From positions 35,626 through 99,625 of the forward strand of contig LSNW01000011.1 in assembly GCA_001566965.1 (NCBI GenBank): DNA of 64,000 nt, given 5' to 3'. A model generated the notes under the pieces. The model searched no databases and had not been told where the DNA came from. It was given only the letters and a program-made list of their open reading frames with translations. The position numbers and the translations under genes were made by a program. Of this stretch, positions 16,884-25,780 are shown piece after piece. This stretch comes from Methylothermaceae bacteria B42 (GTDB lineage Bacteria > Pseudomonadota > Gammaproteobacteria > Methylococcales > Methylothermaceae). Position 1 is the stretch's first letter; each line of letters opens with the position of its first letter.

Positions 16884-19376
16884 TCAACCCTGGGGCGTCA
16901 GCCTCCAGATATCCCGGTTGTATTCGGCAATGGTGCGGTCGGAAGAAAAGCGGCCGCTTTTGGCGGTGTTGAGAATGCTCGATTGCAGCCACCGGGGTTG
17001 GTCGAGGTACATTGCCGCCGCTTTTCGTTGGGCTTCGATATAGCTGCGGAAATCCGCCGCGGTCATCCACGGATCGAAGGGGCTTTCAATTGAGCCAATC
17101 ACATCGTCGAAAATCCCTGGTTCAAAACGGTTGAAGTGGCCGTTTTTTAATAGTGCCATCACCCGCTTGAAATCTTCGTCATTATTAATAAAAGCTTCGG
17201 GGTGATAATCTCGGCGGGTTTGTTCCACCTGTTCGGCGGTCAGGCCGAACAAGAAGAAATTGTCTTCCCCTACTTCCTCCAGGATTTCGATATTGGCGCC
17301 GTCCAAGGTGCCGATGGTCAAGGCGCCGTTCATCATGAATTTCATATTACCGGTGCCGGAAGCTTCCTTGCCGGCAGTGGAAATCTGTTCGGACAGATCA
17401 GTGCCGGCGCAGATCACTTCCATGGCGGATACCCGGTAGTTGGGCAGAAACACCAAGCGTAACAAGCCTTCGGTGGCCGAATCACTATTGACTACCTGGG
17501 CGATGTTGTTGATGAGTTTGATGATTTTTTTCGCCATTTGGTAACCCGGGGCGGCCTTGCCGCCGATAATCACCGCCCGTGGGGTCCAGTTTTCAATATC
17601 GCCCCGCTTGATGCGGTCGTATAGATGGACAACATGGAGAGCGTTGAGGAGCTGGCGCTTGTATTCGTGGATTCTTTTGACCTGGACATCGAGCATGAAA
17701 TTGGCAGGCAAAATCACCCCCGTTTCCTCAGCGACAAAGTCAATCAAGCGCTGCTTATTATGTTGCCGGACTTTCTGCCAGCGCTCTTGGAATTGGCCGT
17801 CGCTTGCCAGGGGCGCCAATTGTTGTAATTGCATCGTATCAGTGACCCAGCCTTCGCCGATGGTGGCGGTAATCAATTCGCTCAAGCCCGGGTTGCTCCA
17901 GGCGAGCCAACGGCGGGGGGTGATGCCGTTGGTTTTGTTGTTGAATTTGTGAGGCCACAGATCATAGAAATCACGAAATAGCCCTTCCCTGAGGAGCCTG
18001 GAATGCAGTTCTGCCACGCCATTGACGGAAAAGCTCCCGACAATGGCCAGATACGCCATTCTGACTTGCTTTTCGCCGCCTTCTTCAATCAAGGACATGC
18101 GCGCCAGCCGGTCCATGTCGCCAGGCCAGCGTTGATCTACTTCGGCAAGAAAGCGGGCGTTGATTTCGTAGATGATTTCCAGAATCCGCGGCAATAATTG
18201 TTCGAACAGCCGCACCGGCCATTTTTCCAATGCCTCGGGTAACAAAGTATGGTTGGTATAGGCCATGGTGCGGGAGGTGATGTTCCAGGCTTCGTCCCAT
18301 GTCAAGCCGTGTTCGTCCATCAACAGCCGCATCAATTCGGCAACCGCGATGCTGGGGTGGGTGTCGTTGAGTTGGAAACAATTTTGCTCGGCAAATCTGG
18401 AAAAATCGTGACCGCGGGTCCAGACCCAGCGCCGCAGAACATCCTGCAGACTCGCCGAAGCCAGAAAATACTGCTGCCGCAAGCGCAGTTCCTTACCGTT
18501 TTCGCTGGCATCATTGGGATAGAGTACCAGGGAAATCTGTTCCGCCTTATTTTTGGCGGCCACCGCTTCCGGGTAATCCCCTTCGTTGAATTCGTCCAGG
18601 TCGAATTCATCGGTAGCCGTGGATTTCCACAAGCGGAGGGTATTGACCGTGTCATTTTTAAACCCAGGGACCGGCATATCGAAAGGCACCGCGAGGATAT
18701 CGTGCGTATCCACCCAGCGAATCCGTGTGCTGCCATCGTCGGAAGCGACCTTCTCGGTGCGACCGCCGAAGCGAACCCGGACCGTCAATTCCGGGCGTTC
18801 CAGTTCCCAGGCATTGCCATTGCGCAGCCAGTGGTCCGGCTCCTCCACCTGGAAGCCATTTTCAATAAGCTGTCGGAACATGCCGTATTCGTAGCGCAGG
18901 CCGTAACCCATCACCGGTAATTGCAGACTGGCGCAGCTATCGAGAAAACAGGCGGCAAGCCGACCCAAGCCACCGTTGCCGAGACCAGCATCAGGCTCGA
19001 TTTCTATCAATTCTTCCAAGTAGATGCCCAGATCGTACAAGCCTTCCGTCACCGAATCGGTGATGCCCAAGTTCAACATGGCATTTCCCAGCGCCCGCCC
19101 CAGCAAAAACTCCATGGACAAGTAGTAAGCTTGCTTGCAGCGGCTTTCGTCCACGGCATAGCGGGTATTTTTCCAGCGTTCCATCAGGCGGTCCCGGACG
19201 GTCAGCGCCAAGGAAGTGTAGGCGTAATGGGCGGACTTGCAGTTTTTGTCCCGGCCCAGGGAATAGTTGAAGTGGCGTTTATAATCGACTTTGATGTCTT
19301 TGGGAGACAACCCCAAGGGTGGTAAATCGGTGATGGATTCAGCAGGTTGGCTTTTGGCTAAGGGTTTAACAGGCAT
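16884..19376 (-). CDS. glgP: Glycogen/alpha-glucan phosphorylase
   Basis: An 830-residue GT35 enzyme, the usual size. It releases glucose 1-phosphate from the non-reducing ends of glycogen in the cytoplasm. Visible signatures are YYLSMEFLLGRAL near the N-terminus, GLGNGGLGRLAACFLDS in the active-site cleft, VKRIHEYKRQLLN, and the PLP site EASGTGNMKFMMNG, with the Schiff-base Lys near residue 677. The phosphoglucomutase at 47.5-49.2 kb would turn its product into glucose 6-phosphate. No other glycogen gene is adjacent. The ATG at 19376 gives a normal N-terminus. It diverges from the tRNA pair. Confidence 0.97.
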   Translation of the reverse strand: MPVKPLAKSQPAESITDLPPLGLSPKDIKVDYKRHFNYSLGRDKNCKSAHYAYTSLALTVRDRLMERWKNTRYAVDESRCKQAYYLSMEFLLGRALGNAMLNLGITDSVTEGLYDLGIYLEELIEIEPDAGLGNGGLGRLAACFLDSCASLQLPVMGYGLRYEYGMFRQLIENGFQVEEPDHWLRNGNAWELERPELTVRVRFGGRTEKVASDDGSTRIRWVDTHDILAVPFDMPVPGFKNDTVNTLRLWKSTATDEFDLDEFNEGDYPEAVAAKNKAEQISLVLYPNDASENGKELRLRQQYFLASASLQDVLRRWVWTRGHDFSRFAEQNCFQLNDTHPSIAVAELMRLLMDEHGLTWDEAWNITSRTMAYTNHTLLPEALEKWPVRLFEQLLPRILEIIYEINARFLAEVDQRWPGDMDRLARMSLIEEGGEKQVRMAYLAIVGSFSVNGVAELHSRLLREGLFRDFYDLWPHKFNNKTNGITPRRWLAWSNPGLSELITATIGEGWVTDTMQLQQLAPLASDGQFQERWQKVRQHNKQRLIDFVAEETGVILPANFMLDVQVKRIHEYKRQLLNALHVVHLYDRIKRGDIENWTPRAVIIGGKAAPGYQMAKKIIKLINNIAQVVNSDSATEGLLRLVFLPNYRVSAMEVICAGTDLSEQISTAGKEASGTGNMKFMMNGALTIGTLDGANIEILEEVGEDNFFLFGLTAEQVEQTRRDYHPEAFINNDEDFKRVMALLKNGHFNRFEPGIFDDVIGSIESPFDPWMTAADFRSYIEAQRKAAAMYLDQPRWLQSSILNTAKSGRFSSDRTIAEYNRDIWRLTPQG

Positions 19377-19516
19377 ATTTATTTTCGTACATCAATTAAA
19401 ACCTTCAATTGTAAGCGCCGGGGTGCTTTTTTGCCAAACTATTAGACGAAGAACTTTGTTGATAATTTCTTGACGAAAAAACAACGGTTGCGTATATTAA
19501 TGCAACTTACTCTTGA

Positions 19517-19593
19517 GCGCCCGTAGCTCAGCTGGATAGAGTACCTGGCTACGAACCAGGTGGTCGGAGGTTCGAATCCTTCCGGGCGCGCCA
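19517..19593 (+). tRNA. tRNA-Arg (anticodon ACG)
   Basis: A 77-nt cloverleaf: acceptor arms GCGCCCG and CGGGCGC close with discriminator G and an encoded CCA (19591-19593). The anticodon stem CCTGG/CCAGG encloses loop CTACGAA, so the anticodon is ACG, read as ICG after deamination. The T arm has GGTTCGAATCC. It is followed 16 bp later by tRNA-Asn. Confidence 0.97.
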
Positions 19594-19609
19594 GTAAGCA
19601 GGTTTCCAT

Positions 19610-19685
<76 letters not shown>

Positions 19686-19694
19686 AATCAGATT

Positions 19695-19727
19695 AAAGGC
19701 TTAGCTTTCCTGAAGTTAAGCCTTTTC
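19695..19727 (+). terminator. Terminator of the tRNA pair
   Basis: aaaggctta at 19695-19703 pairs with taagccttt at 19717-19725 and is followed by T-rich sequence, 10 bp after the tRNA-Asn CCA end. Confidence 0.75.
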
Positions 19728-19873
19728 CTTTACTTGAGTGACTTGCCCTCTATCCGCGTTGCTTTGCAAGCAACGCTTAACCTATTTTGGTTTGATTGCT
19801 GCCCAGTAGGGTGTTTTACGCTTTTCCCGCCGATTATAAAGTCTGTCAGAACAGTATTCGCCAGACGCTGCAA

Positions 19874-20200
19874 CTAGGGTTGCAACAAACGCCGCTGCAG
19901 CAAAGCTTGCAGATCCCGGCGGCCATCAGCAATCACAAGAATGTATAAGTTTTTATGGGAAATTTGGTAAATAATCCTGTAAGGCTTAAAGAATATTTCC
20001 CGATATTCTTTGATACCCAAGGATAGCAGCTCGCTTGGATAAGCGCCTCGCTGTGGGTTATCGGAAAGACTTGCAAAGGCGTCTTGGAACAGCGCCAGCA
20101 CTTTGTCAGCTTTGCTGGGACTATCCTGCCGCCCGATGTAATTGTAAATATCCTGAAGGTCATAAACTGCATCATCTGTTAGCAGCACTGGAAAAGACAT
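19874..20200 (-). CDS. ParE/RelE-family toxin
   Basis: A 108-residue toxin of the RelE/ParE superfamily: FPVLLTDDAVYDLQDIYNYI at the start, then YREIFFKPYRIIYQISHKNLYILVIADGRRDL, the usual beta-hairpin core with C-terminal Arg. ParE members poison DNA gyrase and RelE members cleave mRNA; which applies here is not visible. It follows the Phd-like antitoxin gene by 11 bp, a standard type II pair. It lies next to the tRNA genes, a frequent integration neighbourhood, but no integrase is present. Confidence 0.88.
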   Translation of the reverse strand: MSFPVLLTDDAVYDLQDIYNYIGRQDSPSKADKVLALFQDAFASLSDNPQRGAYPSELLSLGIKEYREIFFKPYRIIYQISHKNLYILVIADGRRDLQALLQRRLLQP

Positions 20201-20211
20201 TAAAGGATTTA

Positions 20212-20475
20212 TTATTTGCCGCGAAGCCGATTTATAACTTCAGAGACAGGCTGCACCTTTCCCTCTTCTATCTGCCGCCTGCCCAGCGCAAGCATTTTTA
20301 GCAAAGCCAACATTTCTTGTGTTTGCTCATAACTGTCGATGCCTTGTATTACCACCTTGGCTTCACCATTTTGGGTGATAATCAAAGGATCTTCTTGCCT
20401 AGCCTGGTTACGCACAATTTCAGCGGCATGTGCCTTAAGGTAGCTGATTGGTTTGATTTGTCGCGATAGCTTCAT
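20212..20475 (-). CDS. Phd/YefM-family antitoxin
   Basis: An 87-residue antitoxin. The N-terminal Phd fold is visible as ISYLKAHAAEIVRNQ and DPLIITQNGEAKVVIQGIDSYEQTQE, the part that binds the operator; the C-terminal helix (about 60-87) should wrap the ParE-like toxin. The ATG at 20475 is preferred over an upstream TTG because AGGGG lies before it. The pair is normally autoregulated by the antitoxin or the complex. The toxin gene is directly downstream. Confidence 0.88.
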   Translation of the reverse strand: MKLSRQIKPISYLKAHAAEIVRNQARQEDPLIITQNGEAKVVIQGIDSYEQTQEMLALLKMLALGRRQIEEGKVQPVSEVINRLRGK

Positions 20476-20636
20476 ATCCAAGGCCCCTTAATAACATGAC
20501 TAAATATAGACCGTTAACGGGTCTTGAGTCAAGATATCCTGGAGCAGGCATTTAACAAGATTCAGGTAGAGAAATGATTATGCTAACCTTAGCCCCTCAA
20601 ACTGTCATCTAATTAAAGACTCAAGGGAGGGCTACG

Positions 20637-21227
20637 ATGTTAAAGCGGCTTTATTTCTTCAAATGGAGCTTATTGTTGACGCTGATGTTGTCGATGGTGG
20701 TTTTATTGGCCGGTTGTCCCAAGGCTTTTCAAGGTAAGGAAGCCGCCTTGCCGCCGGGGATTACCGTTGGCGATACTTACTACACCCAATTTTCCCTGAT
20801 GTTCGAAAAGAACCGCCATCGTACCACCAATTACCGGCGGGGCTTTTTGTTACCCATCAACGCCAAGGTTCAGCTGGTCAGTTTTGGGCGCAAGGGATTT
20901 GTCATTAAAGTGTTGCCTTCAGGGCCTGAAATTCAAATCGAGAATGTCCAAAAACACACCGGCGATACGCCCGAACAGGCGTTTCACAAAATTCTGGCCA
21001 AAACGCCGGTCAATATGAAGAAGTTCACCCGCTTGGAAAGGAAAAACATTATGGTTGGAAAAGTTACCAAGGGAATGCGCAAAGAGGCGGTAATCGCGGC
21101 CATCGGTTATCCGCCGATAACAGGCACGCCCAGTTTGGATATGGATGAATGGCGGTATTGGGCATCGCGATATGACACTTTCATCGTGCGCTTCAAAAAC
21201 GGCAAGGTCGTCGCCGTCATCAATTAA
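20637..21227 (+). CDS. Outer-membrane-type lipoprotein with BamE/SmpA-like C-terminus
   Basis: A 196-residue protein. The signal peptide ends in VVLLAGC (lipobox). The C-terminal part (about 135-196) has the SmpA/BamE-like pattern KVTKGMRKEAVIAAIGYPP, then DEWRYWASRYDTFIVRFKNG. It opens an operon with acyl carrier protein, COG4648, LolA-like and MMPL genes, so it probably serves the envelope side of that lipid or polyene pathway rather than general BAM assembly. AGGGAGG precedes the ATG. Six bases separate its stop from the next GTG. Exact function is unknown. Confidence 0.78.
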   Translation: MLKRLYFFKWSLLLTLMLSMVVLLAGCPKAFQGKEAALPPGITVGDTYYTQFSLMFEKNRHRTTNYRRGFLLPINAKVQLVSFGRKGFVIKVLPSGPEIQIENVQKHTGDTPEQAFHKILAKTPVNMKKFTRLERKNIMVGKVTKGMRKEAVIAAIGYPPITGTPSLDMDEWRYWASRYDTFIVRFKNGKVVAVIN

Positions 21228-21233
21228 TAGTTT

Positions 21234-21521
21234 GTGAGCCGGAAAATGACGGAAAGTAATGTCGATGCGCTAATCGAAGAATTGAAAATGCTTTTGATCA
21301 AAGGCTTGCATCTGGAAGATATTTCACCCGAGGAAATCGATCCCGAAGCGCCTTTGTTTGGAGAAGGGTTGGGGCTCGATTCCATCGACGCCCTGGAAAT
21401 CGGGGTCATGCTGGACCGCAATTACGGGATCAAAATCGTTTCCAACGATGAACGCAATCCCCAGATTTTTGCTTGCCTCAAATCCCTGGCCGAGTTCGTC
21501 GCCAGCAATCGCAGCAAATAA
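21234..21521 (+). CDS. Acyl carrier protein (phosphopantetheine attachment)
   Basis: A 95-residue carrier protein. GEGLGLDSIDALEIGVML holds Ser50, the phosphopantetheine site; the four-helix ACP pattern is complete. It differs from housekeeping AcpP (GLDSIDA rather than GADSLDT), typical of dedicated ACPs of aryl polyene/fatty-acid-like clusters. The GTG at 21234 is taken as start; an ATG four codons on is an alternative. It should carry the growing acyl chain for the ketosynthases, most likely those encoded at 31.7-33.7 kb. Confidence 0.88.
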   Translation: MSRKMTESNVDALIEELKMLLIKGLHLEDISPEEIDPEAPLFGEGLGLDSIDALEIGVMLDRNYGIKIVSNDERNPQIFACLKSLAEFVASNRSK

Positions 21522-21523
21522 CC

Positions 21524-22141
21524 ATGCGCCAGGCAATCTTCGCCTCCCTCGCCGTGGTTTTACTGTTGGCCTACCCTTTTCTGATGCAATCCCTGGCCGA
21601 ACGGGGATGGCATGGTTTTTTGCCCTGGTTGCTTGCCGGAATTTTGGGGTGGCGGGCTTTGCGTGTCCGTTCCAGGGCGGAAAGATGGTTGTGGGCGGGA
21701 TTGTCCGTGGCGCTGGTGATTGGGGTGTTGTGGCTGGGGCCGGTCGTTACCAAGACCGTGCCCGGCGTTACTTTTTTACTACTGGCGTGGGTATTCGGCC
21801 GGACCTTGCGTTCCCTCCCTCCCTTGATTGAACGCATGGTGCGGTTGCAATTTAAAGACATTCCGCCCCACCTTTTGGCGTATACCCGCCGCTTGACCCA
21901 GATCTGGACGGTTTTCTTTGTTTTACTGGCCTTGCTGTCTTTCGCCTTGACCTGGCTGGCATCCGAGCAGGTCTGGACCTGGTTTCACGGCATTGGCATT
22001 TACCTTTTGATAGGGCTGCTGATGCTGGGGGAGTATCTGTACCGCCGCTGGCGCTTCCCGGACCTGGACCGGGCGCCGCCGCCCCATGAAACCTTGCGGG
22101 AAGTCATCAAGCATGGGAAAAGTTTATGGAAAAACTCTTGA
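21524..22141 (+). CDS. COG4648-type integral membrane protein
   Basis: A 205-residue polytopic protein with about six hydrophobic segments (FASLAVVLLLAYPFLMQSL; FLPWLLAGILGW; WLWAGLSVALVIGVLWLG; FVLLALLSFALTWLA; GIGIYLLIGLLMLGEYLYRR). Its composition and place between ACP and LolA-like genes match COG4648, a family found in aryl polyene clusters with no defined activity. The ATG at 21524 comes 3 bp after the ACP stop; the end overlaps the LolA-like gene by 16 bp. Confidence 0.75.
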   Translation: MRQAIFASLAVVLLLAYPFLMQSLAERGWHGFLPWLLAGILGWRALRVRSRAERWLWAGLSVALVIGVLWLGPVVTKTVPGVTFLLLAWVFGRTLRSLPPLIERMVRLQFKDIPPHLLAYTRRLTQIWTVFFVLLALLSFALTWLASEQVWTWFHGIGIYLLIGLLMLGEYLYRRWRFPDLDRAPPPHETLREVIKHGKSLWKNS

Positions 22142-22752
22142 CACTTATTAAAACCGGGATCGGTTTTCTTTTGCTGTTTGCCCCTTTTTGCCAGGCCGGC
22201 CCCGATACCATTTACCGCCAGCTTCGCCTCAACCAACCCACCCAATACTTATATAAAGAATCCCGCCAGGTCAAGTTGCTAACCAACCCTTGGCAAGGGG
22301 ATGGTTATATGCTGGCTTCCCCCGACGGGGTGATGATCAAGCTCCAGCTCAGCCCGCACCGGGTCATTATGGCGGCGACGCCCGATGAGTTATTGTATTT
22401 TGACAGCCGCAGCGGCGAACGGCGCCGGCTTTCGCTGCCTTCCAACTATTCCCAAGTCCAGGGCGTTTTGTTGCTGCGCCATTTGATGCAAAGCGACCTG
22501 GAAGCGGTCCAGCGCAATTACAAGATGACAGTCACCCAAAATGACGGACACTGGAAAATACAGCTATTTCCCTTGGATCCTGATGCCGCCCCGTTTAAAA
22601 AGGTCGTATTGGAAGAAAAGGACAAACAACGCGTCCTGACCCTGGAGGAAAAGGACGGAGATATCAGCCGGACGGCATTTGTCCTCGATCAAGAGGGCGC
22701 GGATTTACGTTTTACCATTGCCCGCCTGCTGCGGGAAGCCCGCGGGGAATGA
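22126..22752 (+). CDS. LolA-like periplasmic lipid/polyene carrier
   Basis: A 208-residue secreted protein with a signal peptide (GIGFLLLFAPFCQAGPDT). The mature part has the LolA-like half-barrel pattern (GYMLASPDGVMIKLQLSPHR, DELLYFDSRSGERRRLSL, VVLEEKDKQRVLTLEEKDGD). In aryl polyene clusters a LolA-like protein is paired with an MMPL exporter to move the lipid to the outer membrane; the MMPL gene here overlaps by ATGA. It is distinct from housekeeping LolA in sequence and context. Confidence 0.8.
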   Translation: MEKLLTLIKTGIGFLLLFAPFCQAGPDTIYRQLRLNQPTQYLYKESRQVKLLTNPWQGDGYMLASPDGVMIKLQLSPHRVIMAATPDELLYFDSRSGERRRLSLPSNYSQVQGVLLLRHLMQSDLEAVQRNYKMTVTQNDGHWKIQLFPLDPDAAPFKKVVLEEKDKQRVLTLEEKDGDISRTAFVLDQEGADLRFTIARLLREARGE

Positions 22753-25049
22753 AGCGGCAACTCACTATCCTGGCACTGCTGGGATTAATAATCGCGGCAT
22801 TGGCCTGGCAACTGCGTTTCGAGTCCCGCTTGTCGGTATTCTTTCTGGGCGAAGTTGGCCCGGGCATGAAAATGGTGGAAAAATTGCAGCACCAGGTTTT
22901 TGCCCGCCGTTACTTGTTGGCGGTAGCGCCCAAAGAAAAGAGCGCCGCCGAAGCAGCCGGGCTGGTCAACCTGGGTCAAACCTTTTTACACCAGCTCGCC
23001 AAGCAGCCAGGCGTTGCCAAAGCCTGGCCCGCCTTTGCGCCGCCGGTTTCCATCAACCAGGTGATTCGCCGTTACGCCAGCCACGCCTGGCAGATCTATA
23101 GTCTCAACCCCGAGCGGGAGGCGCGGCGGCTGCTCTCAATCGATGCCTTGCCGCAACGGGCAGCGCTACTGAAACAATCGTTATTATCCCCGTTTGGCGA
23201 TCTGATCCAGCAAATCGCCCCCCAGGACCCCCTGCTTTTGACCCTGGAGGCCTTTGCCGATTGGCGGGACAAGCTGCAAGACAATAGCAGAACCCTGGAA
23301 GATTTTTATCCCATTGTTTTGGAAAGCCAGGCCGCCGCTTTTGATTTCACTGCCCAGCGGGAGCTGCAAAAGGCCATCCGGCAACTATTCGATCAACTGG
23401 TACGGACGACCGGGGCTGAGTTGGAGCTTACCATGACCGGCGTGCCGGTCTTTGCCGTGGCCGCGCAAAGCAGGATTCAAGCCGACGTCAACCGGGTGAC
23501 CTTGATTTCCAGCCTGGGCGTGATGCTAGTTTTTATCCTGTTGTTCCGTAATCTGAAAAGCTTGCTGGCCACCTTTCTGGTGCTGGTATTTGCCTTTGCC
23601 ACCGGCGCGTTGGCCGTCCAGGTGAGTTTCGGCTATGTTCATGGCTTGACCCTGGCGTTGGGCGCCACCTTGATTGGCGTGTGCGTGGACTATCCCATTC
23701 ATGTGATGGCCCATTGGCGCGGAGGGCAAACGGATGGCGAATCAATCGCCAACAGGTTGTGGCCGGCGCTGATCATGGGCGGCGGCACCACCGTGGTGGG
23801 TTATCTGGCGTTGGCGGCCACTGGCTATCCGGGCTTCCGCCAGATTGCGGTATTCGCCAGCGTGGGCATTGTCACCGCCTTGCTGATGACGCGCTATGGC
23901 TTGCCTGCTTTTCTGGGAAAAAACCGCAGCATTACCCCTTTGAAAGTCCCGGGCTTGACGGCTTGGCTTGCTCTTTGCCGGCGCTATCCGCTGGGACTTA
24001 AAGCGGCGGTGGTTGTACTGCTGGCGGGAGCGCTTCTGGTAATACCCAAGCTCCAGTGGCTGGATGACTTGGAGCGGCTGGCGGCTATTGATCCCAAGCT
24101 CAGGCAGCAGGACCACGCTATCCGCGCCCGCTTGGGCGGGATCGAACCGGGCCGGGCGGTCTTGATTGAAGGCCGTGACTTGGAAACCGCCCTGATCCGT
24201 GCGGAGGCAGCGACCCGGGTGTTGCGGCGCCTCAAGCAACAAAAATCGCTGCATGATTTCCATGGGATATATCCTCTGCTGGTGTCGAGGAAGTTGCAGG
24301 AAAAAAATGCCCGTATATATACGGGCCAACTTACCCCCGCTTTGGCGGAATACTGGCGCTGGGTCTTGTCGGAACAGGGCTTGGCCGCCGATGTTTTGGG
24401 GAATCTAACACCCAAACATAAGTCCTGGCTGGATAATGAAGCCGCGCTCCGGTCGGAAGTAGCCGAGTTTCTGGTGGGTCAGTGGGAAGAGACCGAAGAG
24501 GGCGTTCAACTCGCCTTCTGGCTCGGGCCGCATCAGCCCCAGGCGGTGCGGGAAGCATTGGCCGGGCTTGCCGGGGTTTCCTATTTCAGCCAGAGAGCGC
24601 AAATCAATGCCCTGGCGGAACGCTACCGGCAACGGGCGATTGTCGCCTTGAGCATGGGTTTGGGAGTGATTTTCGCCGGGCTTTGGTGGCGTTACCGCAC
24701 CCCTGTCACCGCGCTGCGGGTATTGCTGCCGGCATTGACGGGCATGGTATTCATTCTGGCCGCCTTTGCCGTGTTGCAACTACCGGTCAGTTTCTTCCAT
24801 TTGATTGCCGCGCTTCTGGCCATCGCCATTTGCGTCGATTACGGGATTTTCTATACCGAACGCCGGGGAGGCGATCCCGATGCCACTTTTCAGGCCATGG
24901 GTGCTTCCATGCTGACGACTTTGACCGCCTTTGCCGCCTTGGGGATGGCGCAGATGCCGGTTCTGAAAATGCTTTCCCTGGCGGTTGCTTGCGGCGTGGT
25001 TGCGGGATTTTTGTTGTGTCCGGTGATGATTCCTACAAAATCAAATTAA
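22749..25049 (+). CDS. MMPL/RND-family exporter (COG4258 type)
   Basis: A 766-residue transporter with two repeats, each a periplasmic loop followed by transmembrane segments: about 25-230 then helices to 410, and about 440-600 then helices to 760. LTLALGATLIGVCVDYPIHVMAHW carries the MMPL-type acidic residue in the membrane; the matching second half reads LIAALLAIAICVDYGIFYTE. This two-fold pattern is that of proton-driven lipid exporters, and COG4258 members go with aryl polyene clusters. It should pass the product of the ACP/ketosynthase pathway to the LolA-like carrier. Last gene of the operon. Confidence 0.87.
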   Translation: MKRQLTILALLGLIIAALAWQLRFESRLSVFFLGEVGPGMKMVEKLQHQVFARRYLLAVAPKEKSAAEAAGLVNLGQTFLHQLAKQPGVAKAWPAFAPPVSINQVIRRYASHAWQIYSLNPEREARRLLSIDALPQRAALLKQSLLSPFGDLIQQIAPQDPLLLTLEAFADWRDKLQDNSRTLEDFYPIVLESQAAAFDFTAQRELQKAIRQLFDQLVRTTGAELELTMTGVPVFAVAAQSRIQADVNRVTLISSLGVMLVFILLFRNLKSLLATFLVLVFAFATGALAVQVSFGYVHGLTLALGATLIGVCVDYPIHVMAHWRGGQTDGESIANRLWPALIMGGGTTVVGYLALAATGYPGFRQIAVFASVGIVTALLMTRYGLPAFLGKNRSITPLKVPGLTAWLALCRRYPLGLKAAVVVLLAGALLVIPKLQWLDDLERLAAIDPKLRQQDHAIRARLGGIEPGRAVLIEGRDLETALIRAEAATRVLRRLKQQKSLHDFHGIYPLLVSRKLQEKNARIYTGQLTPALAEYWRWVLSEQGLAADVLGNLTPKHKSWLDNEAALRSEVAEFLVGQWEETEEGVQLAFWLGPHQPQAVREALAGLAGVSYFSQRAQINALAERYRQRAIVALSMGLGVIFAGLWWRYRTPVTALRVLLPALTGMVFILAAFAVLQLPVSFFHLIAALLAIAICVDYGIFYTERRGGDPDATFQAMGASMLTTLTAFAALGMAQMPVLKMLSLAVACGVVAGFLLCPVMIPTKSN

Positions 25050-25089
25050 GGAGGGAGAGAGGTCATTCCCAATCTTCCTTTAGTTAGCA

Positions 25090-25524
25090 TCAAGTCCGCC
25101 AGGGATGCTCCGGCAAATCCGTCACCCCAATGACTTTTACCCCGGCCAGGGCCACCTGCCGGTCATTTTCCACCGCGCTGCCGCTTACCCCGATGCCTCC
25201 CAGCAGCACCCCGTTTTCATCCACAATCGGCAGTCCACCGGGGAAGGTAATCAGCCCGCCGTTGGAATGTTCAATGCCGTATAAAGGCCCGCCGGGTTGA
25301 GACAGCTTGCCGATTTCTTCCGTGGGCATGCCGAACAGGCAAGCGGTTTCGGCTTTCTTGATAGCGATATCGGTGCTGCCAATCCAGGCATCGTCCATCC
25401 GCATGAAAGCTTTTAAGTCGGCGCCTGAATCCACTACGGCAATACACATTTTGGTATGGATTTTCTTGGCCTCTTCTATGGCGGCTTCAATGGCTCGATT
25501 GGCTTGAACGAAAGTCACATGCAT
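25090..25524 (-). CDS. GlcG/HbpS-family protein (DUF336)
   Basis: A 144-residue protein of the GlcG/HbpS family: [42 protein letters not shown], and the Gly-rich end [20 protein letters not shown] with [11 protein letters not shown]. Members form ring-like oligomers; some bind haem or act with glycolate utilisation or corrinoid enzymes, but no single role is established. It is convergent with the exporter gene, 40 bp away, and divergent from the giant secreted protein gene. Nothing nearby reveals its ligand. Confidence 0.85.
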   Translation of the reverse strand: MHVTFVQANRAIEAAIEEAKKIHTKMCIAVVDSGADLKAFMRMDDAWIGSTDIAIKKAETACLFGMPTEEIGKLSQPGGPLYGIEHSNGGLITFPGGLPIVDENGVLLGGIGVSGSAVENDRQVALAGVKVIGVTDLPEHPWRT

Positions 25525-25780
25525 GGCGATCTTCTTCTGGTGATGAATTGTTGAAATCCTAAGTTATCACAAAAAATTAAAAACATGGTGTGAGGCGATA
25601 AAGGTCAAGGGCTTTGGAGTACAGAGGCGTATTTTTCACGTTAGATAAATATATATTGCGCTTTATGTACGAATACATTTACAATCAAATTATATAATCC
25701 GGCCATTTTTTGTTGGTATTCATCAACAGTGATGCCCGGATTCAGAAAAATCAAAAAGAAAGCAGCTTCCGGAGTACTCG

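Noticed and set aside
23742..24415. Two minus-strand open frames inside the MMPL exporter gene
   Set aside because: They are antisense shadows; the exporter frame has conserved membrane motifs and operon overlaps.
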